From assembly GCF_001435095.1 (NCBI RefSeq), contig NZ_AZFC01000001.1, forward strand, positions 62,001 through 126,000: a stretch of 64,000 nt of DNA, given 5' to 3'. Of this stretch, positions 33,067 to 41,283 are shown piece after piece. Within the stretch, counting starts at the first letter, position 1. Each line of letters opens with the position of its first letter. The DNA is from Levilactobacillus spicheri DSM 15429. GTDB lineage: Bacteria > Bacillota > Bacilli > Lactobacillales > Lactobacillaceae. A model generated the notes under the pieces. It was not told the origin of the DNA and ran no database searches. It worked only from the letters and a program-made list of their open reading frames with translations. The position numbers and the translations under genes were made by a program.

Positions 33067-33789
33067 ATGGACACACAAACGCAACACGGCTGGTGGTATC
33101 GCCAGCTTTTCACCAATTGGAAACGGTTTGAAGTCATCTACGTCACCATCTTGGTCCTGATTCAACTCGGGGTCTACCTGATTGCGCCGGATAGCTGGGT
33201 CGGCATGCTCTCCGGGGTCGCCGGGACGCTGTGCCTGGTGTACGGCATGAAGGGTCGCAAGATTTCCTTCATCTTCGGGATCGTGCAATGCGTCGCCATG
33301 ACCTACGTCGCCTGGATCAGTCACGCCTACGGGTCGTTCGCGATGGACATCTTCTACGTCATCTCGCAACCCATCGGCTGGTTCATGTGGGGGCACGACG
33401 AGGCCACCCACACCTTCTCGACCAACACCCGGCGCTGGATCTTTGCCGGGGCGTTCGTCGCCTGGCTGATTGGCTGGTGGGTCCTGGCGATGCTCCACGG
33501 CCAACTACCGTACTTCGACTCGATCAACTTCGTGGTCAGCATCATCGCGCAGGTTCTCTACATCTGCAAGTACCAGGAAAACTGGTCGCTGTGGATCGTG
33601 GTCAACACCGCCAACATCATCTATTGGGGGACGTTGACCGTGCAGATCCTGATTGGGGCCACGACCATCGGCACCCTGGGCGCCAACCTGTCCCAGGTCG
33701 CCCTCCAAGCCGCCTTACTGTTCAACTCCGTTTACGCTACGAAGGTCTGGGCCAGTGGCGAGGCCGACAATGAAGGTGGGCTGAAATAA
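33067..33789 (+). CDS. pnuC: Nicotinamide riboside transporter PnuC
   Basis: 240-residue membrane protein with seven predicted helices, importing nicotinamide riboside by facilitated diffusion for NAD synthesis. Typical segments: GVAGTLCLVYGMKGRKISFIFG, YVISQPIGWFMWG and the aromatic-rich QENWSLWIVVNTANIIYW, matching the riboside-binding helices of PnuC. Ribosome site TGGGAGGAAAC precedes the ATG. No nadR-type kinase gene is adjacent. The dyads at 33012 and 33032 suggest repressor control. Confidence 0.93.
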   Translation: MDTQTQHGWWYRQLFTNWKRFEVIYVTILVLIQLGVYLIAPDSWVGMLSGVAGTLCLVYGMKGRKISFIFGIVQCVAMTYVAWISHAYGSFAMDIFYVISQPIGWFMWGHDEATHTFSTNTRRWIFAGAFVAWLIGWWVLAMLHGQLPYFDSINFVVSIIAQVLYICKYQENWSLWIVVNTANIIYWGTLTVQILIGATTIGTLGANLSQVALQAALLFNSVYATKVWASGEADNEGGLK

Positions 33790-33801
33790 CCCATCCCTAT
33801 C

Positions 33802-33836
33802 AAGCGTCGTGACCCACCCCAGTCACGGCGCTTTTT
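33802..33836 (+). terminator. Terminator of pnuC
   Basis: AAGCGTCGTGAC/GTCACGGCGCTT stem then TTT. Confidence 0.85.
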
Positions 33837-33910
33837 GGTTTCCGTTCCCCGCGTTGCCCGATATAGGGTATACTGGAAGCATTGAATCTTTCGTTAAGGA
33901 GGTCGTCACC

Positions 33911-34813
33911 GTGAAACATTCCCTCATCCGTTGGGGCCTGGCGCTTCTGGGCGTCGGCCTAGTCCTCGGCGGCCGCACCCCGGTCGCCCACGCGCAGACG
34001 GAGCAACCCGGCGCACTGGTCAAGGTGGGTCACTACACCGCCAGCACGGACCTGTTAAACCTCAGTCAATACTACCAAACGACCCGTCAGACCCGCGTCG
34101 CGGTGGCCTACGTACCGACCACCCATTTCGGTAAACGGGTCATGCGGACCCTGACGCTCCCCAAGGGCACCGTCGTCGCTGGCTACCTGACGCAACAGAA
34201 GCACGGCAGTCGCCTGACGCCCGCACTCCTGCTGTACGCGTCGCGGCTGAGCCATTATCGGCTGGCCACGGCCCAACCGGCCGGCTACACGGTCGATCCC
34301 ACGGCAGACACCGATGCGACGCCGACCGTGATCACCGGGACGAAGCAGCTCTCGGCCTTTAAACGCGTCCCGTGCCCCAAGTACATGCCCGCCTACAGTC
34401 ACGGCGACCTCTACTTGGGCGGGGCGACCGCGGCCCTGAGCCCCGAGGAACCCCACCAGACCAGTCTGCGGATCACCCCGGACGGCTACGTGGAGCTCCT
34501 CACCTACGCCACCAACGTACGGACCGGGCTGGGCTTCTACCAGCAACCGACCAGCCAGGCCAAGATCTACCAGACGCGCTTTAACGACCCCTACCGCAAG
34601 CTCTACGTGCGGCACGCCTTACCGGGCCTGCACCTCACCCACGTGAAAAACAGCGGGCTGCGCCAGTATTGCCTGACGCTGAAAAACCTGCACCGCCCCC
34701 AGCACATCGCCGGGGATCCGCTCAAGGGCGTGGCCGGGACCTTCGACAGTCTGTACCTGGTCGGCGGCACCCCGTACTACACCTTCATTGGCTTCGACGG
34801 GGCCAGCAACTAA
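33911..34813 (+). CDS. Secreted protein of unknown function
   Basis: 300 residues from GTG at 33911, which lies 8 nt after GGAGG; the longer open frame to 33809 would put the signal peptide in the middle. Signal peptide MKHSLIRWGLALLGVGLVLG ends near VAHA (about residue 27). The mature part has many Tyr, His and Arg residues and seems all beta, with VRTGLGFYQQPTSQAKIYQ in the middle; no anchor, no catalytic motif. It resembles in style the other secreted proteins here (14027, 27137) but I see no sequence repeat shared among them. Confidence 0.75.
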   Translation: MKHSLIRWGLALLGVGLVLGGRTPVAHAQTEQPGALVKVGHYTASTDLLNLSQYYQTTRQTRVAVAYVPTTHFGKRVMRTLTLPKGTVVAGYLTQQKHGSRLTPALLLYASRLSHYRLATAQPAGYTVDPTADTDATPTVITGTKQLSAFKRVPCPKYMPAYSHGDLYLGGATAALSPEEPHQTSLRITPDGYVELLTYATNVRTGLGFYQQPTSQAKIYQTRFNDPYRKLYVRHALPGLHLTHVKNSGLRQYCLTLKNLHRPQHIAGDPLKGVAGTFDSLYLVGGTPYYTFIGFDGASN

Positions 34814-34820
34814 ATATTCT

Positions 34821-34868
34821 AAAAAATCAGGCAGAAAGTTCTCATTTTGAGAATTTTCTGCCTGTTTT
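34821..34868. terminator. Bidirectional terminator
   Basis: CAGGCAGAAAGTTCTC/GAGAATTTTCTGCCTG stem with A and T tracts, between convergent genes. Confidence 0.85.
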
Positions 34869-34893
34869 GGGTATCCTTTTCGTTTCGCGGCCG

Positions 34894-35151
34894 TTAAGAA
34901 TGGGCCGAACTGGCCACCTGGACCTCGTAGATTTGGCCGTTCTTGATGACCATCTGACCATCGCGGTAGGTCTTGTCCGGCGAATAGGTCGTCAGCTGAT
35001 CCGTATGAGCGATGTTTTTCGAGCGTTTGACCAGTGTGACGTCTTGGGCGGGCTTAGCCGCCGTATCCTGGCGTTGATCTCCGAGCCACATGAATCCCAA
35101 CATGCACACCAAAATCAAGCCGTACTTCAATCCCGTCTGTAATCGTTGCAT
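34894..35151 (-). CDS. Small secreted or membrane-anchored protein
   Basis: 85 residues: N-terminal hydrophobic segment (LKYGLILVCMLGFMWLG) then a polar domain with IYEVQVASS at the end. The hydrophobic stretch can serve as an uncleaved anchor, since no clear cleavage site follows. GGAGTGAAAG precedes the ATG. Downstream end is the shared terminator at 34821. Function unknown. Confidence 0.65.
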   Translation of the reverse strand: MQRLQTGLKYGLILVCMLGFMWLGDQRQDTAAKPAQDVTLVKRSKNIAHTDQLTTYSPDKTYRDGQMVIKNGQIYEVQVASSAHS

Positions 35152-35368
35152 CGGTCTTTCACTCCTTCACTAACAAACTGTTAAGGGCCAGTTTAACGGT
35201 TTACTCACCCGGATACAATTGATTCTATAAACAATTTAAAATAACATTTAACATGACGCTGAATTTTAGTCAGACATTACCAAATTTAGCCAACCTGAAC
35301 CGCTTGTAATCAGCCTTGTTAGCGATTGCAACTATTACACCTTACGAAATTTAACACCTTTTATCAAA

Positions 35369-35385
35369 ATGAGAAGTCTTCTCAT
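35369..35385. promoter_or_regulatory. Perfect palindrome, candidate operator
   Basis: ATGAGAAGTCTTCTCAT: eight-base arms around one central T in the divergent region. Binding protein unknown. Confidence 0.4.
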
Positions 35386-35518
35386 AAATTACCCTGTGAC
35401 CCCACAATCGTTAAAGCGGATAAATTGCGTCCCACCGGGGTTACGTGGCCCCGCCAATCCCGCAACGCGCATTCTGACTCGATTCCCCCGGCAGCCCCTT
35501 AACTGCCGCCAAGCATGC

Positions 35519-35573
35519 TATAATCAAGTTGTAAGCGGTTTACGGTGGGGGCCAACCCTTTCTGGCCCCCACC
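35519..35573 (+). promoter_or_regulatory. Promoter, cre site and 5' hairpin of the dehydrogenase gene
   Basis: Extended -10 TGCTATAAT (box 35519-35524), cre TTGTAAGCGGTTTAC starting at 35529, then a hairpin with perfect arms GGTGGGGGCC/GGCCCCCACC (35544-35573) and no T run. The hairpin would stand near the 5' end of the transcript. Confidence 0.65.
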
Positions 35574-35602
35574 TCATCACATGGTAGAAAGGATCGTTCA
35601 TC

Positions 35603-36553
35603 ATGGAACTCAAAGACGTTAAAATCATTGGTAACCTGGGGGCCGGCACCATGGGGCACGCCACGACCCTGCAGTTCGCCCTGCACGGTTACCACGTAAA
35701 ACTATACGATCAAAGTCAAGCGGCCCTCGACCGCAGCATCGTCATGATTCAGCACGACCTGGCCACCTTCCAGCGGGCGGGCCTATTGACGCAGTCGACC
35801 GAGGAGGTCATGGCCCACATTCACCCGACGACCGACCAGCAGTTTGCCTTCGAACGGGCCGACTTCATCATCGAATCCATTTCCGAGGACCTGGCCGTGA
35901 AACAGCAGGCCTGGCAAACGGTCGAGCAGATCGCCCCGGAGCGTGCCATCATGGCCACCAACACCTCGGGGCTGGACCCGACTCAGCTGCAAAGCGGCCT
36001 GCAACATCCCGAGCGCTTCGTCGTGGCCCACTTCTGGAATCCCGCTCACCTGATGCCCCTGGTCGAGGTCGTGCCCGGTGAGCAGACCGCGGCCAGCACG
36101 GTCGACTTCACGGTGGCCCTGATGAACCACATCGGCAAGCACGCGGTCCCGCTCAAGAAGGCGTCGCTGGGCTTCGTCGGAAACCGGATCCAGCTGGCCG
36201 TCATGCGTGAGGCCCTGCACATCGTCGACGAGGGCATCGCCACCCCCGAAGCCGTGGACGACATCATCAAGTACAGTCTGGGCCGGCGGTGGAGCCTGGT
36301 CGGGCCCATCGCCAGTGCCGACTTGGGCGGGCTAGACGTCTTCAAGAATATCAGTTCCTACCTCTACGCGGACCTGTCGGCCGAACAGGGCACCGACCCC
36401 GCGCTGGCCCACAAGGTCGCGGACGGCGACCTGGGCCTCAAGACCGGCCGCGGCTTCTACAGTTGGACCGGTGCCGCGGGCAAGCAAGTGGTCGCCAAAC
36501 GGGACGCTGGCCTCCTGAAGCTCCTCAAGGATGACCAAACACCGGACGATTAG
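35603..36553 (+). CDS. 3-hydroxyacyl-CoA dehydrogenase family protein
   Basis: 316-residue NAD-dependent dehydrogenase: Rossmann domain (IIGNLGAGTMGHA at residues 8-20; ADFIIESISEDLAVKQ) and C-terminal all-helical domain (GFVGNRIQLAVMREALHIVDEG; GGLDVFKNISSYL; GRGFYSW). The catalytic His lies in VVAHFWNPAH. Besides 3-hydroxyacyl-CoA enzymes the family includes L-carnitine and L-gulonate 3-dehydrogenases, and the FWNPAH sequence is common in those, so a hydroxy-acid substrate not linked to CoA is quite possible. No fatty-acid genes adjoin. A cre site suggests repression on glucose. Confidence 0.85.
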   Translation: MELKDVKIIGNLGAGTMGHATTLQFALHGYHVKLYDQSQAALDRSIVMIQHDLATFQRAGLLTQSTEEVMAHIHPTTDQQFAFERADFIIESISEDLAVKQQAWQTVEQIAPERAIMATNTSGLDPTQLQSGLQHPERFVVAHFWNPAHLMPLVEVVPGEQTAASTVDFTVALMNHIGKHAVPLKKASLGFVGNRIQLAVMREALHIVDEGIATPEAVDDIIKYSLGRRWSLVGPIASADLGGLDVFKNISSYLYADLSAEQGTDPALAHKVADGDLGLKTGRGFYSWTGAAGKQVVAKRDAGLLKLLKDDQTPDD

Positions 36554-36569
36554 TCATCATCTAGACGAC

Positions 36570-36610
36570 AAAACGCTCCCCATCAGTTTCAACTGGTGGG
36601 GAGCATTTTG
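36570..36610 (+). terminator. Terminator of the dehydrogenase gene
   Basis: GCTCCCCATCAG/CTGGTGGGGAGC stem then TTTT. Confidence 0.85.
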
Positions 36611-36837
36611 TTCTTAGCGTGGCGGGGGAACCTCGGGTCAGTCCCCGCCTTTCATCCCATTCGCGAAGGCTATTTGTCACCGGTGCCCATTTAGATCAAG
36701 CACTTAACCAGTTGGTCACTCGATACGTTAATTCGGTGGACCCGCAGCCGTTGGTGGGGCTCGCTTAAGCGGCTATTTTATAAATCTATTCATATCAGAA
36801 GTCGTTACGGGTATAGACGATTGGTTTCCGAAGGTGC

Positions 36838-37134
36838 TATGATGGGGCCGAATCAAGCGAATGCCTGCTTCAACTCTGCAATACCTTGCGGCGCGCGCGT
36901 GGCTAACCAGGCGGCTCACGCAGCGTTAGCCACGCCCCAATTTCTATCACCCCGGCCGCCGAGTTGCCGCAAACCAACGACGCGGCCCCCTTCATCCTGG
37001 TCAAGCCGCCGGGGACTTCTCCTCCCCAGCATGGACGGCCGGTCCTCTCTTCGCCGGTCGCCCCGATCAGGACTCCTTCAGCGCAACACCGAAAATCCCA
37101 CTGGACGCTCCCCCAACGTCCGGTGGGATTTTTG
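36838..37134 (+). ncRNA. Candidate non-coding RNA
   Basis: A TATGAT box (36838-36843) opens about 290 bp of structured sequence: an 11-bp perfect stem GCGTGGCTAAC/GTTAGCCACGC (36897-36935) and, at the end, an intrinsic terminator with ATCCCAC/GTGGGAT arms and TTTTT. There is no good -35 box and I do not recognise the RNA (not 6S, tmRNA, RNase P or SRP by any motif I can see). It could also be a decayed gene. Confidence 0.3.
37092..37134 (+). terminator. Orphan terminator
   Basis: AAAATCCCACTGGACG/CGTCCGGTGGGATTTTT; no gene on the plus strand ends before it. Confidence 0.8.
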
Positions 37135-37158
37135 GCGGGTGAGCCACTTAACCCCATC

Positions 37159-37195
37159 TAAAAAGGCGCCTTGGACAGGCATCGTCCCAGGCGCC
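37159..37195 (-). terminator. Terminator of the SDR gene at 37211
   Basis: GGCGCCTGGGAC/GTCCAAGGCGCC stem then TTTTT on the minus strand. Confidence 0.85.
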
Positions 37196-37210
37196 GCCTA
37201 ACTTTCTAGG

Positions 37211-38053
37211 CTACTTTTCCGGTTGGTCCGCCGAAACGGAGAGGTCGTGCAGCCGCTTGAAAGCCGCCAAGTTCTTGGTGTACTTCTCAATGGCCGTATC
37301 GGTGGCGTACTGCCCCAGCGGCAGACGCAGCGGCAGGTCGGCCGCGTGATTGGTCACTTGATCGTAGATGATTGCCGCGGCCTTGTCAGGGTCACCGGCC
37401 TCGTGGTGGGCTTCCTTGGCATTGCCCTCAATCCGAGCAGCAAATTGTTGGTACGCGTCAATTTGCGGCAGCGTCTTCTGCGACGAACGGCCCGCCCAGT
37501 CGGTCCGGAACCCACTCGGTTCGATCAGCATGACCTTGATGCCCTGGTCGGCCACTTCCTGGGCCAGCGACTCGCTCAAGCCCTCGACCGCGTACTTGGT
37601 CCCATTGTAGAAGGACAGCGTGGTGAACGACGCCAGCCCCGCGATGGAGGAAAAGTTGACGATGATGCCGGACTTTTGGGCCCGCATGGTCGGCAACACG
37701 GCCCGGGTCATGTCGACCAGGCCCCAGACGTTGACGTTGAACATGTACTCGACGGCGTCCCGGTCACTTTCCTCAAAGGTCCCAAAGTAGCCGAGCCCGG
37801 CGTTGTTGATCAACACGTCGATCCGCCCAAACTTTTCCTTCGTATCCTGAACCGCCGCTGCGATCTCGGTCCGGTTCGTGACGTCCAGGGTCAGCTTCAA
37901 AATCTGACCGTGGTCGTAGGGGTCCAGGTAGCTCAATTGGTCCGTGTGCCGCGCCGTGGCAACCAGGTTCACGTCCGGTTTCTGCGCCAGAAACGTCGCG
38001 AGCGACTTGCCAAACCCCGTCGAAGTTCCCGTAATCAACCATGTTTTTGTCAT
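37211..38053 (-). CDS. Short-chain dehydrogenase/reductase
   Basis: 280-residue SDR: TGTSTGFGKSLA cofactor motif, NNAGLGYFG, catalytic Ser in VNFSSIAGLA and Tyr/Lys in FYNGTKYAVEGLSE. Arg in VATARHTDQL at the end of the second strand suggests NADP(H). The type (long C-terminal extension, GFRTDW) is that of many stress-inducible carbonyl reductases. ATG at 38053 is preceded by GAGGAGG. Its promoter at 38085-38115 is of MerR type with a perfect dyad, linking it to the two aldo/keto reductases at 15260 and 40225. Confidence 0.9.
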   Translation of the reverse strand: MTKTWLITGTSTGFGKSLATFLAQKPDVNLVATARHTDQLSYLDPYDHGQILKLTLDVTNRTEIAAAVQDTKEKFGRIDVLINNAGLGYFGTFEESDRDAVEYMFNVNVWGLVDMTRAVLPTMRAQKSGIIVNFSSIAGLASFTTLSFYNGTKYAVEGLSESLAQEVADQGIKVMLIEPSGFRTDWAGRSSQKTLPQIDAYQQFAARIEGNAKEAHHEAGDPDKAAAIIYDQVTNHAADLPLRLPLGQYATDTAIEKYTKNLAAFKRLHDLSVSADQPEK

Positions 38054-38084
38054 ATGCGAATTCCTCCTCAACTTGATTATCTCT

Positions 38085-38115
38085 AGCTTACAACCTCGAG
38101 TCCCCTCGAGGTCAA
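38085..38115 (-). promoter_or_regulatory. MerR-type promoter (19-bp spacer) of the SDR
   Basis: Minus strand TTGACC (38110-38115), 19 bp, TAAGCT (38085-38090). The spacer holds a perfect dyad ACCTCGAG/CTCGAGGT around GGGA (38093-38112). Confidence 0.75.
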
Positions 38116-38261
38116 GTTAGTCGGTTCCGTTGACTCGCTGTTGCCGCGCAACGGTTGGGCCCGTCTTTAGCAAAACGTCGCAGCCCCTTAACGGTTCGGT
38201 CACGATTTATTCACAATTACCGCCTATACTCCTAGGTAAACATCAAAGGAGCATTTATCTT

Positions 38262-38468
38262 ATGAAGCGACTCGTTCCCATTGTGGTCACCGCCGTCATT
38301 GCTGGGTTTGTGACGCTCGATAGCTACCGCACCTTTACCCAGAACCGGCTGACCAATCAGACCCATCAGGCTACCGAAAACGTCGCCACCAGCCGGGCCA
38401 AATCCGAGAAAGTGGTTGTCCGCAATTCGACCCCGACGACCACGCCCGTCACGACCTCTCACCGGTAA
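38262..38468 (+). CDS. Small membrane-anchored protein (68 residues)
   Basis: ATG at 38262 follows AAAGGAG. One N-terminal hydrophobic segment (LVPIVVTAVIAGFVTL) then a Thr/Ser/Asn-rich polar tail ending TTTPVTTSHR. Reading could be extended upstream to 38130, but the ribosome site and a TATACT box at 38225 place the start here. Function unknown. Confidence 0.6.
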   Translation: MKRLVPIVVTAVIAGFVTLDSYRTFTQNRLTNQTHQATENVATSRAKSEKVVVRNSTPTTTPVTTSHR

Positions 38469-38490
38469 GGACCAAATGCACAAATTTTCG

Positions 38491-38521
38491 AGCCTAAGAC
38501 ACCTGTGTCTAAGGCTTTTTT
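38491..38521 (+). terminator. Terminator
   Basis: AGCCTAAGAC/GTCTAAGGCT stem then TTTTTT. Confidence 0.75.
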
Positions 38522-38532
38522 GCGTTTACCAT

Positions 38533-38548
38533 TGTTTCACATGAAACA
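38533..38548. promoter_or_regulatory. parS-like site 4
   Basis: TGTTTCACATGAAACA, the reverse complement of the copies at 7117 and 24349; intergenic. Confidence 0.72.
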
Positions 38549-38624
38549 GTCATCCCGATATCTGGTCAGAAACGGCAAACTAGCGTACAGTAGGAGCAGT
38601 AAGACTTTTAGGGAGGAACCACAC

Positions 38625-39416
38625 TTGATTACAATCAAATCACCACGAGAAATTGAAAAAATGAACGAGGCCGGCACCCTGCTGGCCAACATTCACCTGG
38701 GCTTGCGCAACATCATCAAGCCGGGCATCGACAGCTGGGAAATCGAAAAATTCACCAACGAATACTGTGCCGACCACGGCGCCATCCCCTCCGAAAAGGA
38801 CGTCGACGGCTACCACTACGCGACCTGCATCAGCATCAACGATGAAGTCGCCCACATGGCTCCCCAAAAGGGCCGGCTGTTAAAGAACGGCGACCTGGTC
38901 AAGGTCGACATGACCGTCTCCTTGGACGGTTACCAGGCCGACTCCTGCTGGGCCTACGCCGTGGGGGACGTCAGCGACGACGTCAAGCGGATCATGGACG
39001 TGACCCGAAAGGCCCTGTACTTGGGCATCGACCAGTCCGTCATCGGCAACCGCATCGGGGACATCGGCCACGTGATCCAGGACTACGTGGAGACGCAGAA
39101 CCACATGGGCGACGTTCGCGACCTGATTGGCCACGGCATCGGTACCGAAATGCACGAGGAACCCGACGTGCCCGCTTACGGTGAGGCCGGTCACGGCATC
39201 CGGTTACGCGAGGGCATGGTCATCACCATCGAACCAATGGTCAACCTGGGGACCTTCGAGCTGACCGACAAGCTCGACAAGGACAACTGGGAATACTACG
39301 TCTCCGCCGACGGGTCCCTGTCCTGCCAATACGAGCACACCCTGGCCATCACCAAGGACGGTCCCAAGATCTTAACGTCGCAGGACCCCGACATCGACGC
39401 CAAGTACCTGCTCTAG
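38625..39416 (+). CDS. map: Methionine aminopeptidase
   Basis: 263-residue type I enzyme removing the initiator Met from new proteins. Metal ligands are seen in VKVDMTVSLDGYQADSC (two Asp), GHGIGTEMHEEP (His), TIEPMVNLG (Glu) and QYEHTLAI (Glu). The start is TTG at 38625, 8 nt after GGAGG; the protein then begins ITIKSPREIEKM, as in the family. The longer frame would run through the parS-like site and the terminator at 38491. Essential housekeeping gene, own transcript. Confidence 0.95.
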   Translation: MITIKSPREIEKMNEAGTLLANIHLGLRNIIKPGIDSWEIEKFTNEYCADHGAIPSEKDVDGYHYATCISINDEVAHMAPQKGRLLKNGDLVKVDMTVSLDGYQADSCWAYAVGDVSDDVKRIMDVTRKALYLGIDQSVIGNRIGDIGHVIQDYVETQNHMGDVRDLIGHGIGTEMHEEPDVPAYGEAGHGIRLREGMVITIEPMVNLGTFELTDKLDKDNWEYYVSADGSLSCQYEHTLAITKDGPKILTSQDPDIDAKYLL

Positions 39417-39747
39417 TGAAATAATCCGCTGGTCGATAACCTCGCTTCACACCGGCGAGCAAGCTGGCCGTGGTGGGCACGACTTCGCTGAACACCATCA
39501 AAACCGAATTCACCGTCCCATCATCTCGGCATGCTACCGGCACCCAAGACTCACCTGCTTCCTAAAAAACCACAATCGCTCGTCCGGACTCAGCGCCGGG
39601 CACAGCGGTTGTGGTTTTTCAGGTTTTCCGGGGTCAATCACTTAAGGTCTTTTTTACGCGAACGGCCTATCCTCCCAAAAAGGTGGCGGGTTGATTGCAC
39701 TTTAGGGCCAATCCCAGTACCTTAAAGATGGAAACGGAGGGGTCATG
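39417..39747. other. Gene-free region with terminator
   Basis: No coding sequence found. The only clear element is the large hairpin at 39563-39619. Confidence 0.6.
39563..39619 (+). terminator. Terminator after map
   Basis: AAAAACCACAATCGCT/AGCGGTTGTGGTTTTT stem with a 23-nt loop that can pair further. Confidence 0.85.
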
Positions 39748-40116
39748 ATGCACAACAAGATAGCTGGATTCGCAACGTTCTGTGGTTGGTTGTCGGACGG
39801 CCTATTCGTCCTGCTCACGGCCCTCGTTCCCACCGCTGATGCCACCGTTGCGGGGCACCTGACCGGGCGACCGCTGGCCCTCCTCTTCTTCCTGGGAGCC
39901 GCGGCTGCCTCCACTTGGGCGCTGTGCACGTCCGTTCAGGCCTTGGGGCGTTGGACGCTGGCTAACGGGTTGAGCCTGATGCTCATCATTCTGGGAATCC
40001 TGTTGAACCCCTTAACCGCGCCAGCGCGCGCCTATCTCTGGTTGCTGGTCCTCACCAGCTGCCTGGAGGTGGGGCTGGTCGGTCGCCTCTGGGATCAGCC
40101 CACGAATCCCGCATGA
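39748..40116 (+). CDS. Small four-helix membrane protein
   Basis: 122 residues from the second of two adjacent ATGs, 7 nt after GGAGG (the first ATG at 39745 is only 4 nt away). Four hydrophobic segments at about 5-27, 42-62, 70-90 and 95-113; no motif I recognise. Expressed alone, ended by the hairpin at 40150. Function unknown. Confidence 0.65.
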   Translation: MHNKIAGFATFCGWLSDGLFVLLTALVPTADATVAGHLTGRPLALLFFLGAAAASTWALCTSVQALGRWTLANGLSLMLIILGILLNPLTAPARAYLWLLVLTSCLEVGLVGRLWDQPTNPA

Positions 40117-40149
40117 TTCGCGGTCTAGTTACTCCCCCCAAACACCAAA

Positions 40150-40198
40150 ACGATGTCCGCCCCCTGGTCAAGCGACCGGGACGGACATCGTTTTTTTA
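40150..40198. terminator. Terminator
   Basis: ACGATGTCCG/CGGACATCGT outer stem with GGTC/GACC inner pairs, then seven T. Confidence 0.85.
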
Positions 40199-40224
40199 GC
40201 GTCTCCGCATCAACACACCTTAGG

Positions 40225-41202
40225 CTACCAGAGGTAATCGACGGGATTCTTCAGATATTGATCATAAACGTCTTGGACGATGGCCATCTGGTCGGCGGTC
40301 AGCGGTGCCACGTCGGCCGCACTGGTGTTCCGCTCGATCTGCGTCGGGTTGCTGGCGCCCGGAATCACGGCGGAGACCGCATCATACATCAGAATGTAGC
40401 GCAACGCGGTGGCAGCCAGGTTATCCGTGCCCAGGCGATCCTTCAGTTCGGCCGCGGCCTTGACCCCGGTCAGGTAGTCGACACCGGAGAAGGTCTCCCC
40501 CTTGTCGAACAACTGCCCGTCTCGGTTGTTGTTCCGGTGGTCGTCCGGCGCAAAGGTCGTGTCGGCGGTAAACTTCCCGGTCAGTAGCCCACTAGCCAGC
40601 GGGACCCGGGCCAGAATTCCGACGTTGCGTTTCTTCGCCAGGTCAAAGAACAGCTTGGCCGGCCGCAACCGGAACATGTTGAAGATGATCTCCACGGCCG
40701 AGATGTCGTAGTCCAACGCCTTGATGGCCTGCTCGACCTTTTCCACGCTGACCCCGTAGTGCTGGATCTTGCCAGCTTGCTTCAGCTTATCCAGCTCGAA
40801 GAAGGTCTCCGGCGTGTAGTAGATGTCGGTCGGTGGGCAGTGGAGCAGGACCATGTCCAGCGAATCCACGCCCATGTTAGCCAACGACTCATCGATGTAC
40901 CGGTCGACGTGCTGCGGGTCGAAGTGCGCCAGTGACAGCGGCTCTTCCTTGCGACCCAGCTTGGTGGTGAAGTGCACGTCCGGGTGGGTCTTGATGAACT
41001 GCCCCACGGCCCGTTCGCTCAGGCCCCCCTGATACCCGTCGGCGGTGTCGAAGAAGTTGACGCCGCGGTCGTAGGCTTCGGCGAGGGTGTCGAGCGCGTC
41101 CTTTTCGCTGAACGGTGCGCCCCACTTGCCCCCGAGTTGCCAGGTTCCCAGCGAGACCTCGCTGATCTTGTAACCGGTATTCCCAAATTGACGATATTCC
41201 AT
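40225..41202 (-). CDS. Aldo/keto reductase (YhdN/IolS-like)
   Basis: 325-residue NADPH-dependent reductase. Catalytic Asp and Tyr in FFDTADGYQGG, Lys in FTTKLGRKEE, His in VLLHCPPTD; NADPH segment VIPGASNPTQIERNTSA near the C-terminus. The family reduces aldehydes such as methylglyoxal or acts on inositol-type polyols; substrate here unknown. ATG at 41202 is 9 nt after AAGGAG. The promoter (41284-41314) has a 19-bp spacer with a perfect 18-bp palindrome, so activation by a MerR-type protein is expected, most simply the AdhR-like one at 16313. Confidence 0.92.
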   Translation of the reverse strand: MEYRQFGNTGYKISEVSLGTWQLGGKWGAPFSEKDALDTLAEAYDRGVNFFDTADGYQGGLSERAVGQFIKTHPDVHFTTKLGRKEEPLSLAHFDPQHVDRYIDESLANMGVDSLDMVLLHCPPTDIYYTPETFFELDKLKQAGKIQHYGVSVEKVEQAIKALDYDISAVEIIFNMFRLRPAKLFFDLAKKRNVGILARVPLASGLLTGKFTADTTFAPDDHRNNNRDGQLFDKGETFSGVDYLTGVKAAAELKDRLGTDNLAATALRYILMYDAVSAVIPGASNPTQIERNTSAADVAPLTADQMAIVQDVYDQYLKNPVDYLW

Positions 41203-41283
41203 GTTCACTTGCTCCTTTAGTCGCCCGGGCTCACGGAACCCGCCCGGCGCGTTTTTTTGTCAGTTTTCACACTCATTGATCCT

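Larger units (their letters stand above)
35152..35602. other. Intergenic control region between divergent genes
   Basis: No coding sequence seen. AT-rich in the first 250 bp, it contains a palindrome at 35369-35385 and, near the right end, an extended -10, a cre site and a strong hairpin belonging to the dehydrogenase gene. Confidence 0.65.
36611..37158. other. Gene-free structured region
   Basis: About 550 bp with no believable protein: open frames are short, lack ribosome sites and have no family features. It contains a GC-rich hairpin (GGCGGGG/CCCCGCC, 36619-36647), a long stem at 36897-36935 and a strong plus-strand terminator at 37092-37134. Confidence 0.5.

Noticed and set aside
36821-37201. 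Open frame in the gene-free region
   Set aside because: Crosses two terminators, no ribosome site, no protein-like periodicity.
37223-38086. Long plus-strand open frame opposite the SDR gene
   Set aside because: Shadow of 37211-38053: no ribosome site, Val/Arg/Gly-rich composition, and the opposite strand has all SDR motifs.
41222-41262. GC-rich stretch with seven T after the aldo/keto reductase start
   Set aside because: The arms do not pair convincingly and no plus-strand gene ends there, so it is not called a terminator.
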